Source of the DNA: Mesonia sp. HuA40
GTDB lineage: Bacteria; Bacteroidota; Bacteroidia; Flavobacteriales; Flavobacteriaceae
Direction: 5' to 3'
DNA: 64,000 nucleotides
NCBI RefSeq assembly: GCF_008017835.1
Contig: NZ_VRLT01000026.1
Span: 156,218 to 220,217, forward strand
The number at the start of each line of letters is the position of its first letter. Position 1 is the stretch's first letter. The position numbers were made by a program, and so were the translations under genes. Below the pieces are notes generated by a model. It worked only from the letters and a program-made list of their open reading frames with translations, did not search any database and had not been told where the DNA came from. Shown here piece after piece: positions 46,481-55,441 of this stretch.

Positions 46481-47266
46481 ATGCAAACAGATAAGGTAAG
46501 CGAACACATTGTAAATTGGCTTAAAAATTATAGCACACAAGCAAAAACCAATGGCTTTGTTGTAGGCATTAGCGGCGGTATTGATTCTGCCGTAACTTCA
46601 ACTTTATGTGCGCAAACAGGTTTGCGTACTTTATGTATTGAAATGCCAATACACCAAGCGGCTAGCCAAATGCAACGCGGGAAAGAACACATTCAAAACC
46701 TTAAAAGAGAATTTAGTAACGTTAGTTCGCTCGAAGTCGATTTAACCCCAAGTTTCGAAAGCCTTAAAAATAGTTTTCCTAGCACACCCGACACCGACCA
46801 ACTCGCTTTAACGCTTGCCAACACTAGAGCTCGTTTGCGCATGACCACCTTATATTACTTCGCAGGTTTACACGGCTATCTTGTGGCGGGTACTGGAAAC
46901 AAAATTGAAGATTTTGGTGTAGGCTTTTTTACCAAATATGGCGATGGTGGTGTAGACCTTAGCCCTATTGCCGATTTACTTAAAAGTGAAGTTTATGCGC
47001 TGGGAGAATACCTTAACGTAGCACCGAGTATTCTAAAAGCAGCACCTACCGACGGACTTTTTGGAGACAGCCGCACCGATGAAGATCAGCTTGGTGCGAG
47101 TTATGACGAACTCGAATGGGCTATGGCATATACAACCAACCCAACAGATCATAAGTTAACCCCAAGACAAGAAACCGTATTAAATATTTATACTCGATTA
47201 AATCGGGCCAATTTACATAAAATTAATCCTATACCGGTTTGTAACATTCCCCCGCATTTAAAGTAA
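46481..47266 (+). CDS. nadE: Ammonia-dependent NAD+ synthetase
   Basis: Final step of NAD synthesis from nicotinate adenine dinucleotide. 261 residues, with no glutaminase domain, hence ammonia-dependent. PP-loop motif VVGISGGIDSAVTSTL, LANTRARLRMTTLYY, GTGNKIEDFGVGFFTKYGDG and LKAAPTDGLFGDSRTDEDQLG. Divergent from gldB. Confidence 0.95.
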   Translation: MQTDKVSEHIVNWLKNYSTQAKTNGFVVGISGGIDSAVTSTLCAQTGLRTLCIEMPIHQAASQMQRGKEHIQNLKREFSNVSSLEVDLTPSFESLKNSFPSTPDTDQLALTLANTRARLRMTTLYYFAGLHGYLVAGTGNKIEDFGVGFFTKYGDGGVDLSPIADLLKSEVYALGEYLNVAPSILKAAPTDGLFGDSRTDEDQLGASYDELEWAMAYTTNPTDHKLTPRQETVLNIYTRLNRANLHKINPIPVCNIPPHLK

Positions 47267-47283
47267 TTATAACCTATGCGTTT

Positions 47284-49251
47284 CTAAATTACCCGGTTTA
47301 ATTTATCGGCAATCATCTTTTTTAAAACGTTATAATCATTGATGTCTTCAAGGATATTGGCGTGATGGTTAGCCTTATTTTGCATCACTTCCTGCATTAA
47401 CTCTTGCACTTTTTTCTGCACCAATAAATTGCGCAAATGCAAAATGGTTTGCTCTACTTCTAAGGGCTCTAAATCTTGAATATCTCGTACAAAAATGTTT
47501 TGGTCTTCCCAACGGCTAAGCAAGTTTTTCTCCTGGCTCATAACCAATGAACTTACCAATTGAGCGTGCTCTGGCTCTAGCTCTCTAATAAAAGCAGAAA
47601 CATCTAGGCTTGTGGTTTGGTTGAGTGTATCGATTAACTTTTGATAGATCGCTTTAAATACGGGATGGGTAAACTCAATCTCATCTTCTTGCAGATCTAA
47701 ATAAATTTTCTCGTATACTTTGCGGGTCACCTGTTCAGTTTTTAAAAACTCCTCTCCGTCTTCATCTTCTTCTATATAGGTTTCTTTAAACTCACCTTCG
47801 GCTGCGCCATAATGCAGTAAAAGGTGAATAATATGCTTTTCTAATTCGTGTTGTCTATTTACCTTGGTTTGTTGGGTTTGCTCTTTAACTACCTGCATAC
47901 CACCCGATGGAGCCGGTGCCTGCTGAGACTTTTGTTTGGCTTTTCGGGTTTGACTAGCGGTTAATTGGGCTAACGAACTATACAAAACGTTCTCTGAAAT
48001 ATCCATGATGCGCGAACACTCTTGCAGGTATATCTCTTGCTGAATACGGTCGGGTATTTTTGCGATACTTTCAACCATATCGCGAATGGTAGCGGCTTTT
48101 TGAATAGGATCGTTAGCGCTCTCTTTCATCAATAAAGAGGCCTTAAAACTTATAAAATCTTGGGCATTATTATTTAAAAACGCCTTTATATCCTCGGCAG
48201 GATGCTTTCGGGCATAACTATCGGGGTCTTCTCCTTCTGGAAAAGTACATACTTTAACATTAAGTCCTTGCGCTAGAATAAGATCAATTCCGCGTAAAGC
48301 GGCTCGCATACCTGCTTCATCCCCGTCAAACAGAACGGTAATATTCTTTGTTAGTCGTAAAATCAATCGTATTTGCTGTTCGGTCAAAGCCGTACCCGAA
48401 GAAGACACCACATTTTCGATACCCGCTTGATGCATCTGGATGACATCGGTATAACCTTCTACCAAATAGCAGCGATCTTCTTTGGCCATGCTTTGCTTAG
48501 CGTAATGCAATCCGTAAAGGACTTGACTCTTATGATAAACCGGACTTTCGGGTGAATTGAGGTACTTTGCTGCTTTTTTATCGGTACGCAAAATACGTCC
48601 GCCAAACCCAAGTGTCCGCCCAGACATCGAATGAATAGGAAACATCACCCGACCCTTAAATCGATCAAACTGCTTGTTCTCCTTTACAATACTCAAACCG
48701 GTTTTCTCGAGCAATTCAAGTTTATAGCCTTTTTGAATGGCTTCTTGCGTGAAAGCATCCCAAACATCTGGCGAATACCCTAAATGAAATTTCTTGATGG
48801 TATCTTGAGTGAAACCGCGTTCTTTGAAATAAGATAAGCCTATACTTTTACCCAGTTGGGTTTCGTGCAGCATACGCTCAAAATAATCGCGGGCAAATTC
48901 ATTGATTAAGAACAGGCTTTCACGTTCGTCGGCTTGTGCCTTTTCTTCATCGGTTTGTTGGGTTTCTTCTATTTCAATCCCATATTTTTTTGCCAAGTAT
49001 TTTATCGCTTCAGGATAGTTAAAATGCTCATGCTCCATTAAAAAAGCCACTACATTTCCTCCTTTACCACTACTAAAGTCTTTCCAGATTTGTTTTACTG
49101 GCGAAACCATAAAACTCGGAGTTCGTTCATCTGTAAACGGACTCAAACCTTTGAAGTTACTACCCGATTTTTTTAATTGCACAAAATCGCCAATAACCTC
49201 TTCTACTCGAGCGGCATCAAAAACTTGATCGATGGTGGATTTTTTAATCAT
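47284..49251 (-). CDS. dnaG: DNA primase DnaG lacking zinc-ribbon ligands
   Basis: Synthesises RNA primers for replication. 655 residues: CHC2-like N-terminal domain (1-100), the TOPRIM core with EGYTDVIQMHQAG, SSGTALTEQQI and LFDGDEAGMRAALRG, then a C-terminal helicase-binding domain. In the CHC2 zone, normal primases have C-x2-H and C-x2-C ligands; here the sequence reads GLSPFTDERTPSF and IWKDFSSGKGGN, so Cys, His, Cys and Cys are replaced by Ser, Thr, Asp and Ser. The domain outline persists, so this looks like loss of zinc rather than deletion. Confidence 0.95.
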   Translation of the reverse strand: MIKKSTIDQVFDAARVEEVIGDFVQLKKSGSNFKGLSPFTDERTPSFMVSPVKQIWKDFSSGKGGNVVAFLMEHEHFNYPEAIKYLAKKYGIEIEETQQTDEEKAQADERESLFLINEFARDYFERMLHETQLGKSIGLSYFKERGFTQDTIKKFHLGYSPDVWDAFTQEAIQKGYKLELLEKTGLSIVKENKQFDRFKGRVMFPIHSMSGRTLGFGGRILRTDKKAAKYLNSPESPVYHKSQVLYGLHYAKQSMAKEDRCYLVEGYTDVIQMHQAGIENVVSSSGTALTEQQIRLILRLTKNITVLFDGDEAGMRAALRGIDLILAQGLNVKVCTFPEGEDPDSYARKHPAEDIKAFLNNNAQDFISFKASLLMKESANDPIQKAATIRDMVESIAKIPDRIQQEIYLQECSRIMDISENVLYSSLAQLTASQTRKAKQKSQQAPAPSGGMQVVKEQTQQTKVNRQHELEKHIIHLLLHYGAAEGEFKETYIEEDEDGEEFLKTEQVTRKVYEKIYLDLQEDEIEFTHPVFKAIYQKLIDTLNQTTSLDVSAFIRELEPEHAQLVSSLVMSQEKNLLSRWEDQNIFVRDIQDLEPLEVEQTILHLRNLLVQKKVQELMQEVMQNKANHHANILEDINDYNVLKKMIADKLNRVI

Positions 49252-49305
49252 AAGCGATTGGATGTTTAGAAGCCAAGCGGGACAAAATTAAACAATATGA
49301 AACAA

Positions 49306-49336
49306 AAAAAAAGGAAACCCAAGGCTTCCTTTTTTA
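49306..49336 (-). terminator. Terminator after the outer-membrane protein gene
   Basis: AAAAAGGAA (49308-49316) pairs with TTCCTTTTT (49326-49334), with an inner CC/GG pair. A and T runs on both sides. Confidence 0.8.
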
Positions 49337-49356
49337 CTTTACTTTTTCTGAAATAG

Positions 49357-50397
49357 TTAAAAACTAAAACGCAAACCTAATGCTACTGCATTTTGATCTA
49401 TGGCATTGTCTTTAAAAACCGTATTCAATTCATATTTAGCATATAAAGAAACAGAATCATAACCAATATAAGCACTTAATCCGTAAAGAAAGTTATTGGT
49501 ATTATAGCTTTGGTTACGCTTTTCTTTTCTGTTTTTACCATTCTCCTCAAACTTTAGTTTTTGGATGGTATTCAAATTCAAGCCTACAAAACCTCCTATA
49601 CCCATCTTAAATTTATCTGTGCTAGTGTAACAAGCAGTACCCTTGTCAAAATATTTATGGGCTTTCCCGAATTCTAAATGAATTGGAATAACCAAATTAT
49701 CCATACGTAGTTTAGCTTTGTCTAATTCTACCGGAAACTCTTCTAAAACGGTTTGATTACCGTCTTCGACAAAATATTGATTGTCTTCTGGTTTTAATCC
49801 GTTAAACTGAAGTGAAGCTCCGTAACGTAAACGCAACCAAGCGTTCTTATCTAATACGGTTTGCCACTCATAACCCATTTCAAAAAACCTACTCCCCGCA
49901 ATTTTATAAGGCGAGTCGTCTATTGAACCATCTATTAAAGCGTTGCTCAAACCAAAGGCCATGGTAAAACCAGAAGTAGTACGCTTGAGAATAGCGTCTT
50001 TTTCATCGTATTGTTTATTGTCTTCTTTATCGTTATTTAGACCGATGCCCAAGGTGAGTTCTGTCGCTTGATAATCGTCGCTATTCCTATTGATCAAAGC
50101 AATTTGCTCGTCGATGATAAGCATCTTACTTGCGATGTTCTGAGCCGATTTTTGTGCAGCTGCCTCTTTGCGTCTTTGCGCCTCGGCCGCTGTAATTTTA
50201 TTTTCGGCTTGCATTTGCTCAATGCGCTCAATTTCCTTTTTTAAATACGCCTTTTCTTCTTCTTGCACCCTGCTTTTTTGGGCGTTTAATTGCTCAAGTT
50301 TTTCCTTGGCTTCGGTTTTTATAATTACCTGAGCTTGGGTTAAGGTACCGCCCAACAAAGCGAATACGAGCATTAATACATGTAGTTGTTTTTTCAT
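49357..50397 (-). CDS. Coiled-coil outer-membrane beta-barrel protein
   Basis: 346 residues from ATG 50397. Signal peptide (cleavage near LTQAQ, about residue 23), a charged helical coiled coil (residues about 28-110; EKAYLKKEIERIEQMQAEN), then a beta-barrel of about 230 residues ending in AVALGLRFSF. A periplasmic coiled coil before a small barrel could span towards peptidoglycan. Directly downstream of a sigma/anti-sigma pair with 9 bp spacing, hence likely part of that operon. Family not recognised. Confidence 0.75.
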   Translation of the reverse strand: MKKQLHVLMLVFALLGGTLTQAQVIIKTEAKEKLEQLNAQKSRVQEEEKAYLKKEIERIEQMQAENKITAAEAQRRKEAAAQKSAQNIASKMLIIDEQIALINRNSDDYQATELTLGIGLNNDKEDNKQYDEKDAILKRTTSGFTMAFGLSNALIDGSIDDSPYKIAGSRFFEMGYEWQTVLDKNAWLRLRYGASLQFNGLKPEDNQYFVEDGNQTVLEEFPVELDKAKLRMDNLVIPIHLEFGKAHKYFDKGTACYTSTDKFKMGIGGFVGLNLNTIQKLKFEENGKNRKEKRNQSYNTNNFLYGLSAYIGYDSVSLYAKYELNTVFKDNAIDQNAVALGLRFSF

Positions 50398-50406
50398 AAG
50401 ATTCAA

Positions 50407-51123
50407 TTAAAGTTTAACAATTGCATTTTTAATATTTTCTATTCTCTTTTCCAGCGCATAATATATCTTTTCTCTAAACTGCACATCTAATTCACGTTCA
50501 ACCTCCTGCAGCAGTGCATTAGCATCTACGCTATAGATTTTTGATTCTTTTTGCTGCTCCATTTGCACTAATGCTTTTTGCAATGCGGCTTCGATTTGCG
50601 CCTCATCCCAATGAGCAGTAGTAAGCTGTACTTTTTCTTGAGGTAAAAGCGGTAGCATGTGATCGGGTTGAATTTCATTCGCTATTTTTTCTTCAGCTTG
50701 AGCGATTACAGGAAGAGATTTGTTTAATTTTTCTTTACGGATTAAAGGCCGCTCTGCATTAAAATCTGATTTATTTTGTTTTTGCTCAGTGGTCTCGCTT
50801 AAGCCTTGCTGAGGAAAGAGCTGTTTCAATTCATCGGCAGATTTGAACTGCGGCTTACCCTCTATTAACTTTTTTATGGTATTTTCTTCGGGTTGCTGCT
50901 TAGGCTGCACCACATCTGTTACAGGGACATCTTGTGACCGATTGAACAAGCCCGTTAGCACAACTCCCAATAAAAAGCTTGCCGCCACAGCATAGAAAAA
51001 AAGTCTTTTACGCTTTCGCTTAGCTTTGCCATTGAGTTGATGTTCAATCTCAAACCATGCATTATTTGAGGGGGTAATCTCTCTATTTTTTAGCTTTTCA
51101 AGCTCCTTATCCCATACTTCCAT
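50407..51123 (-). CDS. Likely anti-sigma factor, single-pass membrane protein
   Basis: 238 residues from ATG 51123. An N-terminal cytoplasmic segment of about 45 residues (MEVWDKELEKLKNREITP, then NAWFEIEHQLNGKAKRKRKR), one membrane helix (FFYAVAASFLLGVVLTGLF), then a variable periplasmic part rich in Q, E and K. The gene overlaps the ECF sigma gene by 17 bp, the typical link of sigma and anti-sigma. No zinc motif (HxxxCxxC) is seen, so this is not a ZAS-type anti-sigma. The longer frame from 51270 lies within the sigma gene and is rejected. Confidence 0.72.
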   Translation of the reverse strand: MEVWDKELEKLKNREITPSNNAWFEIEHQLNGKAKRKRKRLFFYAVAASFLLGVVLTGLFNRSQDVPVTDVVQPKQQPEENTIKKLIEGKPQFKSADELKQLFPQQGLSETTEQKQNKSDFNAERPLIRKEKLNKSLPVIAQAEEKIANEIQPDHMLPLLPQEKVQLTTAHWDEAQIEAALQKALVQMEQQKESKIYSVDANALLQEVERELDVQFREKIYYALEKRIENIKNAIVKL

Positions 51124-51679
51124 CTTTCCAACTGTTTGAATTCTTAATAATATCTTGCAACATTTTTTTGGCCTTGGCCAACTGTGATTTAGAGGTACCC
51201 ACGCTAATATTACAGCACTCGGCAATTTGTTTATGCGAAAAATCTTCGACCTCAAACAAAACAAAAACACTGCGGTAGCCAGCTGGCAACAAATCTAAAG
51301 CCTGTTGCAAGTCATTGGCAATTTGTTGCCGATCAAGACTGGGTTGCTCACAAGATTGTTGCGACAGGTTCTCTAGCTTTTCCTCAAACATTAGGTTTTG
51401 TTTTTTACGTAAAAAATCTATCGCCTCTCGCACTACAATTCGGCGTATCCAGCCTTCTAAACTACCCTTCTCATCAAATTGGTTGATCTTGGAAAATACT
51501 TTTACAAATGCCCTAAGCATGCTATCTTCTGCAAATTGCAAATCTTTGATATACATACGTGCTACACTAAGCATCTTTGGAGCGTACCGCTCGTAGAGCC
51601 GTTTTTGCTCTCTTCGGTCTTGCCGCCTAAGTTTATTTAGGTTAAAGGATTCTTTTTTATGTAAACGTATAACTTTCAC
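51107..51679 (-). CDS. ECF-type RNA polymerase sigma factor
   Basis: 190 residues. Region 2 (LYERYAPKMLSVARMYIKD, AEDSMLRAFVKVFSKI, WIRRIVVREAIDFLRK) and region 4 with its HTH (LLPAGYRSVFVLFEVEDFSHKQIAECC...GTSKSQLAKAKKML, given in parts). First gene of a three-gene set with the anti-sigma candidate and an outer-membrane protein, so it may respond to envelope signals and drive its own operon. Confidence 0.9.
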   Translation of the reverse strand: MKVIRLHKKESFNLNKLRRQDRREQKRLYERYAPKMLSVARMYIKDLQFAEDSMLRAFVKVFSKINQFDEKGSLEGWIRRIVVREAIDFLRKKQNLMFEEKLENLSQQSCEQPSLDRQQIANDLQQALDLLPAGYRSVFVLFEVEDFSHKQIAECCNISVGTSKSQLAKAKKMLQDIIKNSNSWKDGSMG

Positions 51680-51746
51680 TCTCGTGTGGACTTCTATTTA
51701 TATAGACGAAAGTAAAAGCAAAAAGGTTGCCTGATGCACAAAAAAA

Positions 51747-52724
51747 TTATTTTTTTCTTTCAATAACATAGTTCACCATCAAAAGCAATGAGGTTTTATA
51801 GGGAGAATCGGGGTAATTTTCCAAGATTTTAAGTGCGCGCGAATGGTAAGATTTCATCACTTTTACCGCGTAATCCAATCCGCCTTGAGCTTTCACAAAA
51901 GCAATAACCTCTTTTACCCTTTTGCGGTCTTTATTATGATTTTTGATGGAGTTTATCAGCCAGTTTTTTTCTTTGGGCGAAGCTTGGTTAAGGGCATAAA
52001 TCAGCGGAAGTGTCATTTTTTGCTCCTTAATATCTATACCGGTGGGTTTACCTATTTTTTCTTGCCCATAATCAAACAGGTCATCTTTTATTTGAAAGGC
52101 CATTCCAATGAGTTCGCCAAATTCTCGCATAGCTTCAACGTGTGGTGAATCAGGTTTTACAGCGGCCGCCCCTATGCTACAGCAAGCTGCAATAAGCGTA
52201 GCAGTTTTTTGTCTTATAATTTCGTAGTAAACCTCCTCTGTAATATCAAGTTTGCGTGCTTTTTCAATTTGTAGCAATTCTCCTTCGCTCATCTCCCTCA
52301 CCGCTACCGAAATAATTTTAAGCAAATCAAAATCTTCATTATCTATAGACAATAGCAAACCTTTTGATAACAAAAAGTCGCCTACTAAGACAGCTATTTT
52401 ATTTTTCCATAATGCATTAAGTGAGAAAAAACCACGTCGCCGGTTAGAATCATCAACCACGTCATCGTGCACCAAGGTTGCGGTATGAATAAGCTCAATA
52501 ACCGATGCCCCTCGATAGGTGCGGTCGTTTACTTCGCCTTTTGCAACCATTTTAGCAACTAAAAAAACAAACATAGGGCGCATTTGCTTTCCTTTTCTGT
52601 TTACAACATAGTAGGTAATCTTATTAAGTAAAGCTACACGCGAAGACATAAACAGTCTAAACTTATCTTCAAACAAGCGCATTTCGTGCTCAATGGGCTG
52701 TTTTATCTGGGCTATAATCTTCAT
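51747..52724 (-). CDS. Trans-polyprenyl diphosphate synthase
   Basis: All-alpha isoprenyl chain-elongation enzyme, 325 residues, building the long chain for menaquinone or related lipids. First aspartate-rich motif LVHDDVVDDSNRRRG with GKQMRP upstream, second motif FQIKDDLFDYG, and KTATLIAACCSIGA. Start: the ATG at 52724 is preferred over a TTG at 52733. A -7 box TACCTTTG at 52738-52731 ends 6 nt before this ATG, suggesting a leaderless mRNA. Octaprenyl-type chain length is usual; the exact length is not decidable here. Confidence 0.92.
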   Translation of the reverse strand: MKIIAQIKQPIEHEMRLFEDKFRLFMSSRVALLNKITYYVVNRKGKQMRPMFVFLVAKMVAKGEVNDRTYRGASVIELIHTATLVHDDVVDDSNRRRGFFSLNALWKNKIAVLVGDFLLSKGLLLSIDNEDFDLLKIISVAVREMSEGELLQIEKARKLDITEEVYYEIIRQKTATLIAACCSIGAAAVKPDSPHVEAMREFGELIGMAFQIKDDLFDYGQEKIGKPTGIDIKEQKMTLPLIYALNQASPKEKNWLINSIKNHNKDRKRVKEVIAFVKAQGGLDYAVKVMKSYHSRALKILENYPDSPYKTSLLLMVNYVIERKK

Positions 52725-52730
52725 AGAAGA

Positions 52731-52738
52731 CAAAGGTA
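52731..52738 (-). promoter_or_regulatory. -7 box of the polyprenyl synthase gene
   Basis: TACCTTTG on the minus strand, ending 6 nt from the start codon. Confidence 0.5.
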
Positions 52739-52826
52739 CATATCTTACAAATTAAAAATGTGTTAATTTATAAGCAAAACGATAAAATTTTTATTACTTT
52801 AGAGCCTCAAATTAAAAACTATATTT

Positions 52827-53747
52827 ATGAAAAAAATTACTTTAACTTTTGCTGCCTTAGTTGCAGCATTCACAATGCAAGCGCAAGTGTTTAGTACATC
52901 TTTTGAAGCAAACGAAGGTTTCACTTTAGGAGACATTAATAATCAGAATGGCTGGATTTCTACTCCAATGAACGGTGGAGGAAATGTAACCAAACAAGAC
53001 ATTAGCGATGACTTCGCTTCTGATGGAACTTATGCTTTTAAAATTACTGATCTTGTAGCTGATGGAATACCAGCTCAAAGCGGAGCTATCATTGGTGGTT
53101 TTTATGATTTTACCACTCCAATAGATCATACCTCCTTCTCGTTTGAAGCCGATATTTATTTAGATAATTCTGCTTTTAATGCTGCTATTCAAATGATTAC
53201 CGGTCAAAATTACGGTATGATGGTTTTTTTCGAAGGAACAACTGGTAAAATTATAGCAGTTGATGATGATGGTGCTGGAGGCTTGACGACCATCGATACG
53301 GGGGTAACTTTCACCAACGGAACTTGGGGAACGATAAAAGTTGAGTTATCGGGGAGCAATGCTACTTTATATTGGAATGGGACTTCTATATACACAGGAA
53401 CAAACTGGTCTAGCGGTCAGTTTGATCAGATGCGTCTTGCTCACGACAACTCAGGTGTAGGAAGCATGTATTTTGATAACATGGTGATCTCTAATTCACT
53501 TTCAACAGAAACAATTGCTCAAGCAAACTTCAAGCATTTTGTTGATGCCAATGCGATACTAAACATCAATGCAGAAAATGCAATGAACAATGTAGCGGTA
53601 TTTAACCTTTTAGGTCAAGAGGTAATCAATCAAAACGTAGAGGCTAAAGATGCTCAAATCAACTTGAATAGCTTAAACGCTGGCGTATACTTAGTACAAG
53701 TAAACATCAACGGTCAAAAAGAAAGCTTTAAAGTGATTAAGAAGTAA
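52827..53747 (+). CDS. Secreted protein with T9SS type A sorting domain
   Basis: 306 residues. Signal peptide (cleavage near TMQAQ, residue 20); residues about 22-225 form a beta-sandwich resembling concanavalin/LamG-like domains (FSFEADIYLDNS, TLYWNGTSIYTGT); then a type A C-terminal sorting domain, NNVAVFNLLGQEVINQ...LNAGVYLVQVNINGQKESFKVIKK (given in parts). It would be exported across the inner membrane by Sec and the outer membrane by T9SS, then attached to the cell surface or released. No catalytic motif was recognised. Confidence 0.86.
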   Translation: MKKITLTFAALVAAFTMQAQVFSTSFEANEGFTLGDINNQNGWISTPMNGGGNVTKQDISDDFASDGTYAFKITDLVADGIPAQSGAIIGGFYDFTTPIDHTSFSFEADIYLDNSAFNAAIQMITGQNYGMMVFFEGTTGKIIAVDDDGAGGLTTIDTGVTFTNGTWGTIKVELSGSNATLYWNGTSIYTGTNWSSGQFDQMRLAHDNSGVGSMYFDNMVISNSLSTETIAQANFKHFVDANAILNINAENAMNNVAVFNLLGQEVINQNVEAKDAQINLNSLNAGVYLVQVNINGQKESFKVIKK

Positions 53748-53770
53748 TTTACGCTTAACACTAATAGTTT

Positions 53771-53799
53771 AAAGGCTGCCTTTTAGGTAGCCTTTTTTT
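53771..53799 (+). terminator. Terminator after the first T9SS cargo gene
   Basis: AAAGGCTGCC and GGTAGCCTTT around a short loop, with a T-run. Confidence 0.85.
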
Positions 53800-53979
53800 A
53801 TGCATTATAAAATGATTTTTATGGGTGTTTTTTTTTGAAAGCCCCACTTGTAGTCAGGTATTTGGATTAGATAAATTATATAGAACAACAACTCTATCTT
53901 ATTTTTAATTTACAAACAATTATTTTTTTTATGATAAGATTTAAGTATATTCACAAAACAATTGTTAAAACAAATTATC

Positions 53980-55386
53980 ATGAAAAAAATTACCTTACTA
54001 CTCATGCTTTTTACCGGTTGGCTGTATGCTCAGTCTGACTGTAACAATGCGCAAAGTATTACCTTAAATTTTAATGCTTCCCTTACCGTGAATGCAACAG
54101 GGGTTTCGGGAACCGCAACCACCACTACTTGTAACCCTGCTTATTACACCGCCTCCGATATTACCAGTAGCGGTTGGTATACCTTTACACCAACTCAAGA
54201 CCAAACCATTACTGTAACTTCACCTGCACCTGCTTCGGTGAGTAGCACAGATTATTTTCCTTCTTTTAGTGTATTTGATGGTACTTGTACCAGTTTAAAT
54301 TGTCTTGGGGGTAGTTTGGTAACCACCCCAGACGGTGGAGCTACCTTAAACGACCCTACCGTATCTTTCGTTGCTTATGCCAACACTACCTATTATATAG
54401 CATTTGATAACTATTATGCTAATGCTGGTTTAGGAAGCACCAACGCGTTTACTTTTGATGTGGTGAGTTCATCGACAGTAGCCACTTTACCCGACGCCGT
54501 TACTACACCCTCTCCAGCCGATGGCGCTACTCAAGTAGGCGTAAGTATGAATGCTCAAAATCAACCACAAGTAAGTTTCTCTTGGGTTGCTGCTACAACA
54601 GGAGGTACACCAGATGAATATGAATTTTACTTAAGTGACCCAACCGCTACAGATCCTACTCAGCTCAACTTGCTTGGTTCAACACCAAACACTTCGGTAA
54701 ATGTAACCGGTATTCAAGAAGGAGAAACCTATTATTGGCAAGTAGTGGCCAAGAATGCTGCAGGAACAGCGACTAACTCTGCTACCTGGTCTTTTACAAC
54801 GGGTGATAGTAGCATTGCACCAGACCCCGCTGCCAATCCAACGCCTGCAGATGGCGCCACAGGGGTAGTCTTATATACCGACAACCAAAACCAACTTAGT
54901 GTAGATTTAACATGGGAGGCAGCCGCAACAGGAGGCGCTCCAGCACAATATGAATTTTACTTAAGCGATCCTACCGCCACAGATCCTACTCAGCTAAATA
55001 TTTTGGGTAATGTAAATGGTACCAGCACCACCTTAAGCAACGTAACCTACGGAACAACTTATTACTGGCGCGTTATTCCTAAAAACGATGCTGGCGCTGC
55101 TGTAAATACGCCTACTTGGAGTTTCACTACAGAAGGGACTGCTGGTTTAGATCAAGCAGATGCATTGAGTCATACTTTCTATACGCAAAACAAGCAGCTA
55201 TTTATAAATACCACGCAATTATTAAAAGAAGTAAATCTTTATAACTTGCAAGGTAAGCAAATCAAAACCATTAAGGTAAATAAAGAATCGGCACAAATAG
55301 ATCTTAGTCAGTTAACACCTGGTGTTTATTTTGCTCGATTAAATATGAGTAACAAACAAGCAAGTTTTAAATTTATGGTCGAGTAG
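53980..55386 (+). CDS. Secreted fibronectin type III repeat protein with T9SS type A sorting domain
   Basis: 468 residues from ATG 53980 (an in-frame TTG at 53962 gives a poorer signal). Signal peptide (cleavage near WLYAQ, residue 18); N-terminal beta domain with cysteines (SDCNNAQSITL to SSSTV); two Fn3-like repeats that are similar to each other (PADGATQVGVS... and PADGATGVVLY..., each with YEFYLSDPTATDPTQLN); then a type A sorting domain (LYNLQGKQIKTIKVN, LTPGVYFARLNM). Likely an adhesin-like surface protein (inference). The two Fn3 units are clear internal duplicates. Confidence 0.86.
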   Translation: MKKITLLLMLFTGWLYAQSDCNNAQSITLNFNASLTVNATGVSGTATTTTCNPAYYTASDITSSGWYTFTPTQDQTITVTSPAPASVSSTDYFPSFSVFDGTCTSLNCLGGSLVTTPDGGATLNDPTVSFVAYANTTYYIAFDNYYANAGLGSTNAFTFDVVSSSTVATLPDAVTTPSPADGATQVGVSMNAQNQPQVSFSWVAATTGGTPDEYEFYLSDPTATDPTQLNLLGSTPNTSVNVTGIQEGETYYWQVVAKNAAGTATNSATWSFTTGDSSIAPDPAANPTPADGATGVVLYTDNQNQLSVDLTWEAAATGGAPAQYEFYLSDPTATDPTQLNILGNVNGTSTTLSNVTYGTTYYWRVIPKNDAGAAVNTPTWSFTTEGTAGLDQADALSHTFYTQNKQLFINTTQLLKEVNLYNLQGKQIKTIKVNKESAQIDLSQLTPGVYFARLNMSNKQASFKFMVE

Positions 55387-55408
55387 ATCTCGCCCACCAA
55401 CACCTAAA

Positions 55409-55441
55409 AAAGAGGCTGTCTAAAAAGGCAGCCTTTTTTAT
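55409..55441. terminator. Bidirectional terminator between the T9SS gene and rlmN
   Basis: AGGCTGTC and GGCAGCCT around TAAAAA, flanked by A and T runs; overlaps the rlmN stop codon. Confidence 0.85.

Noticed and set aside
46372..46509. N-terminal extension of GldB
   Set aside because: It would place 46 residues before a perfect lipoprotein signal and overlap the nadE promoter and start.
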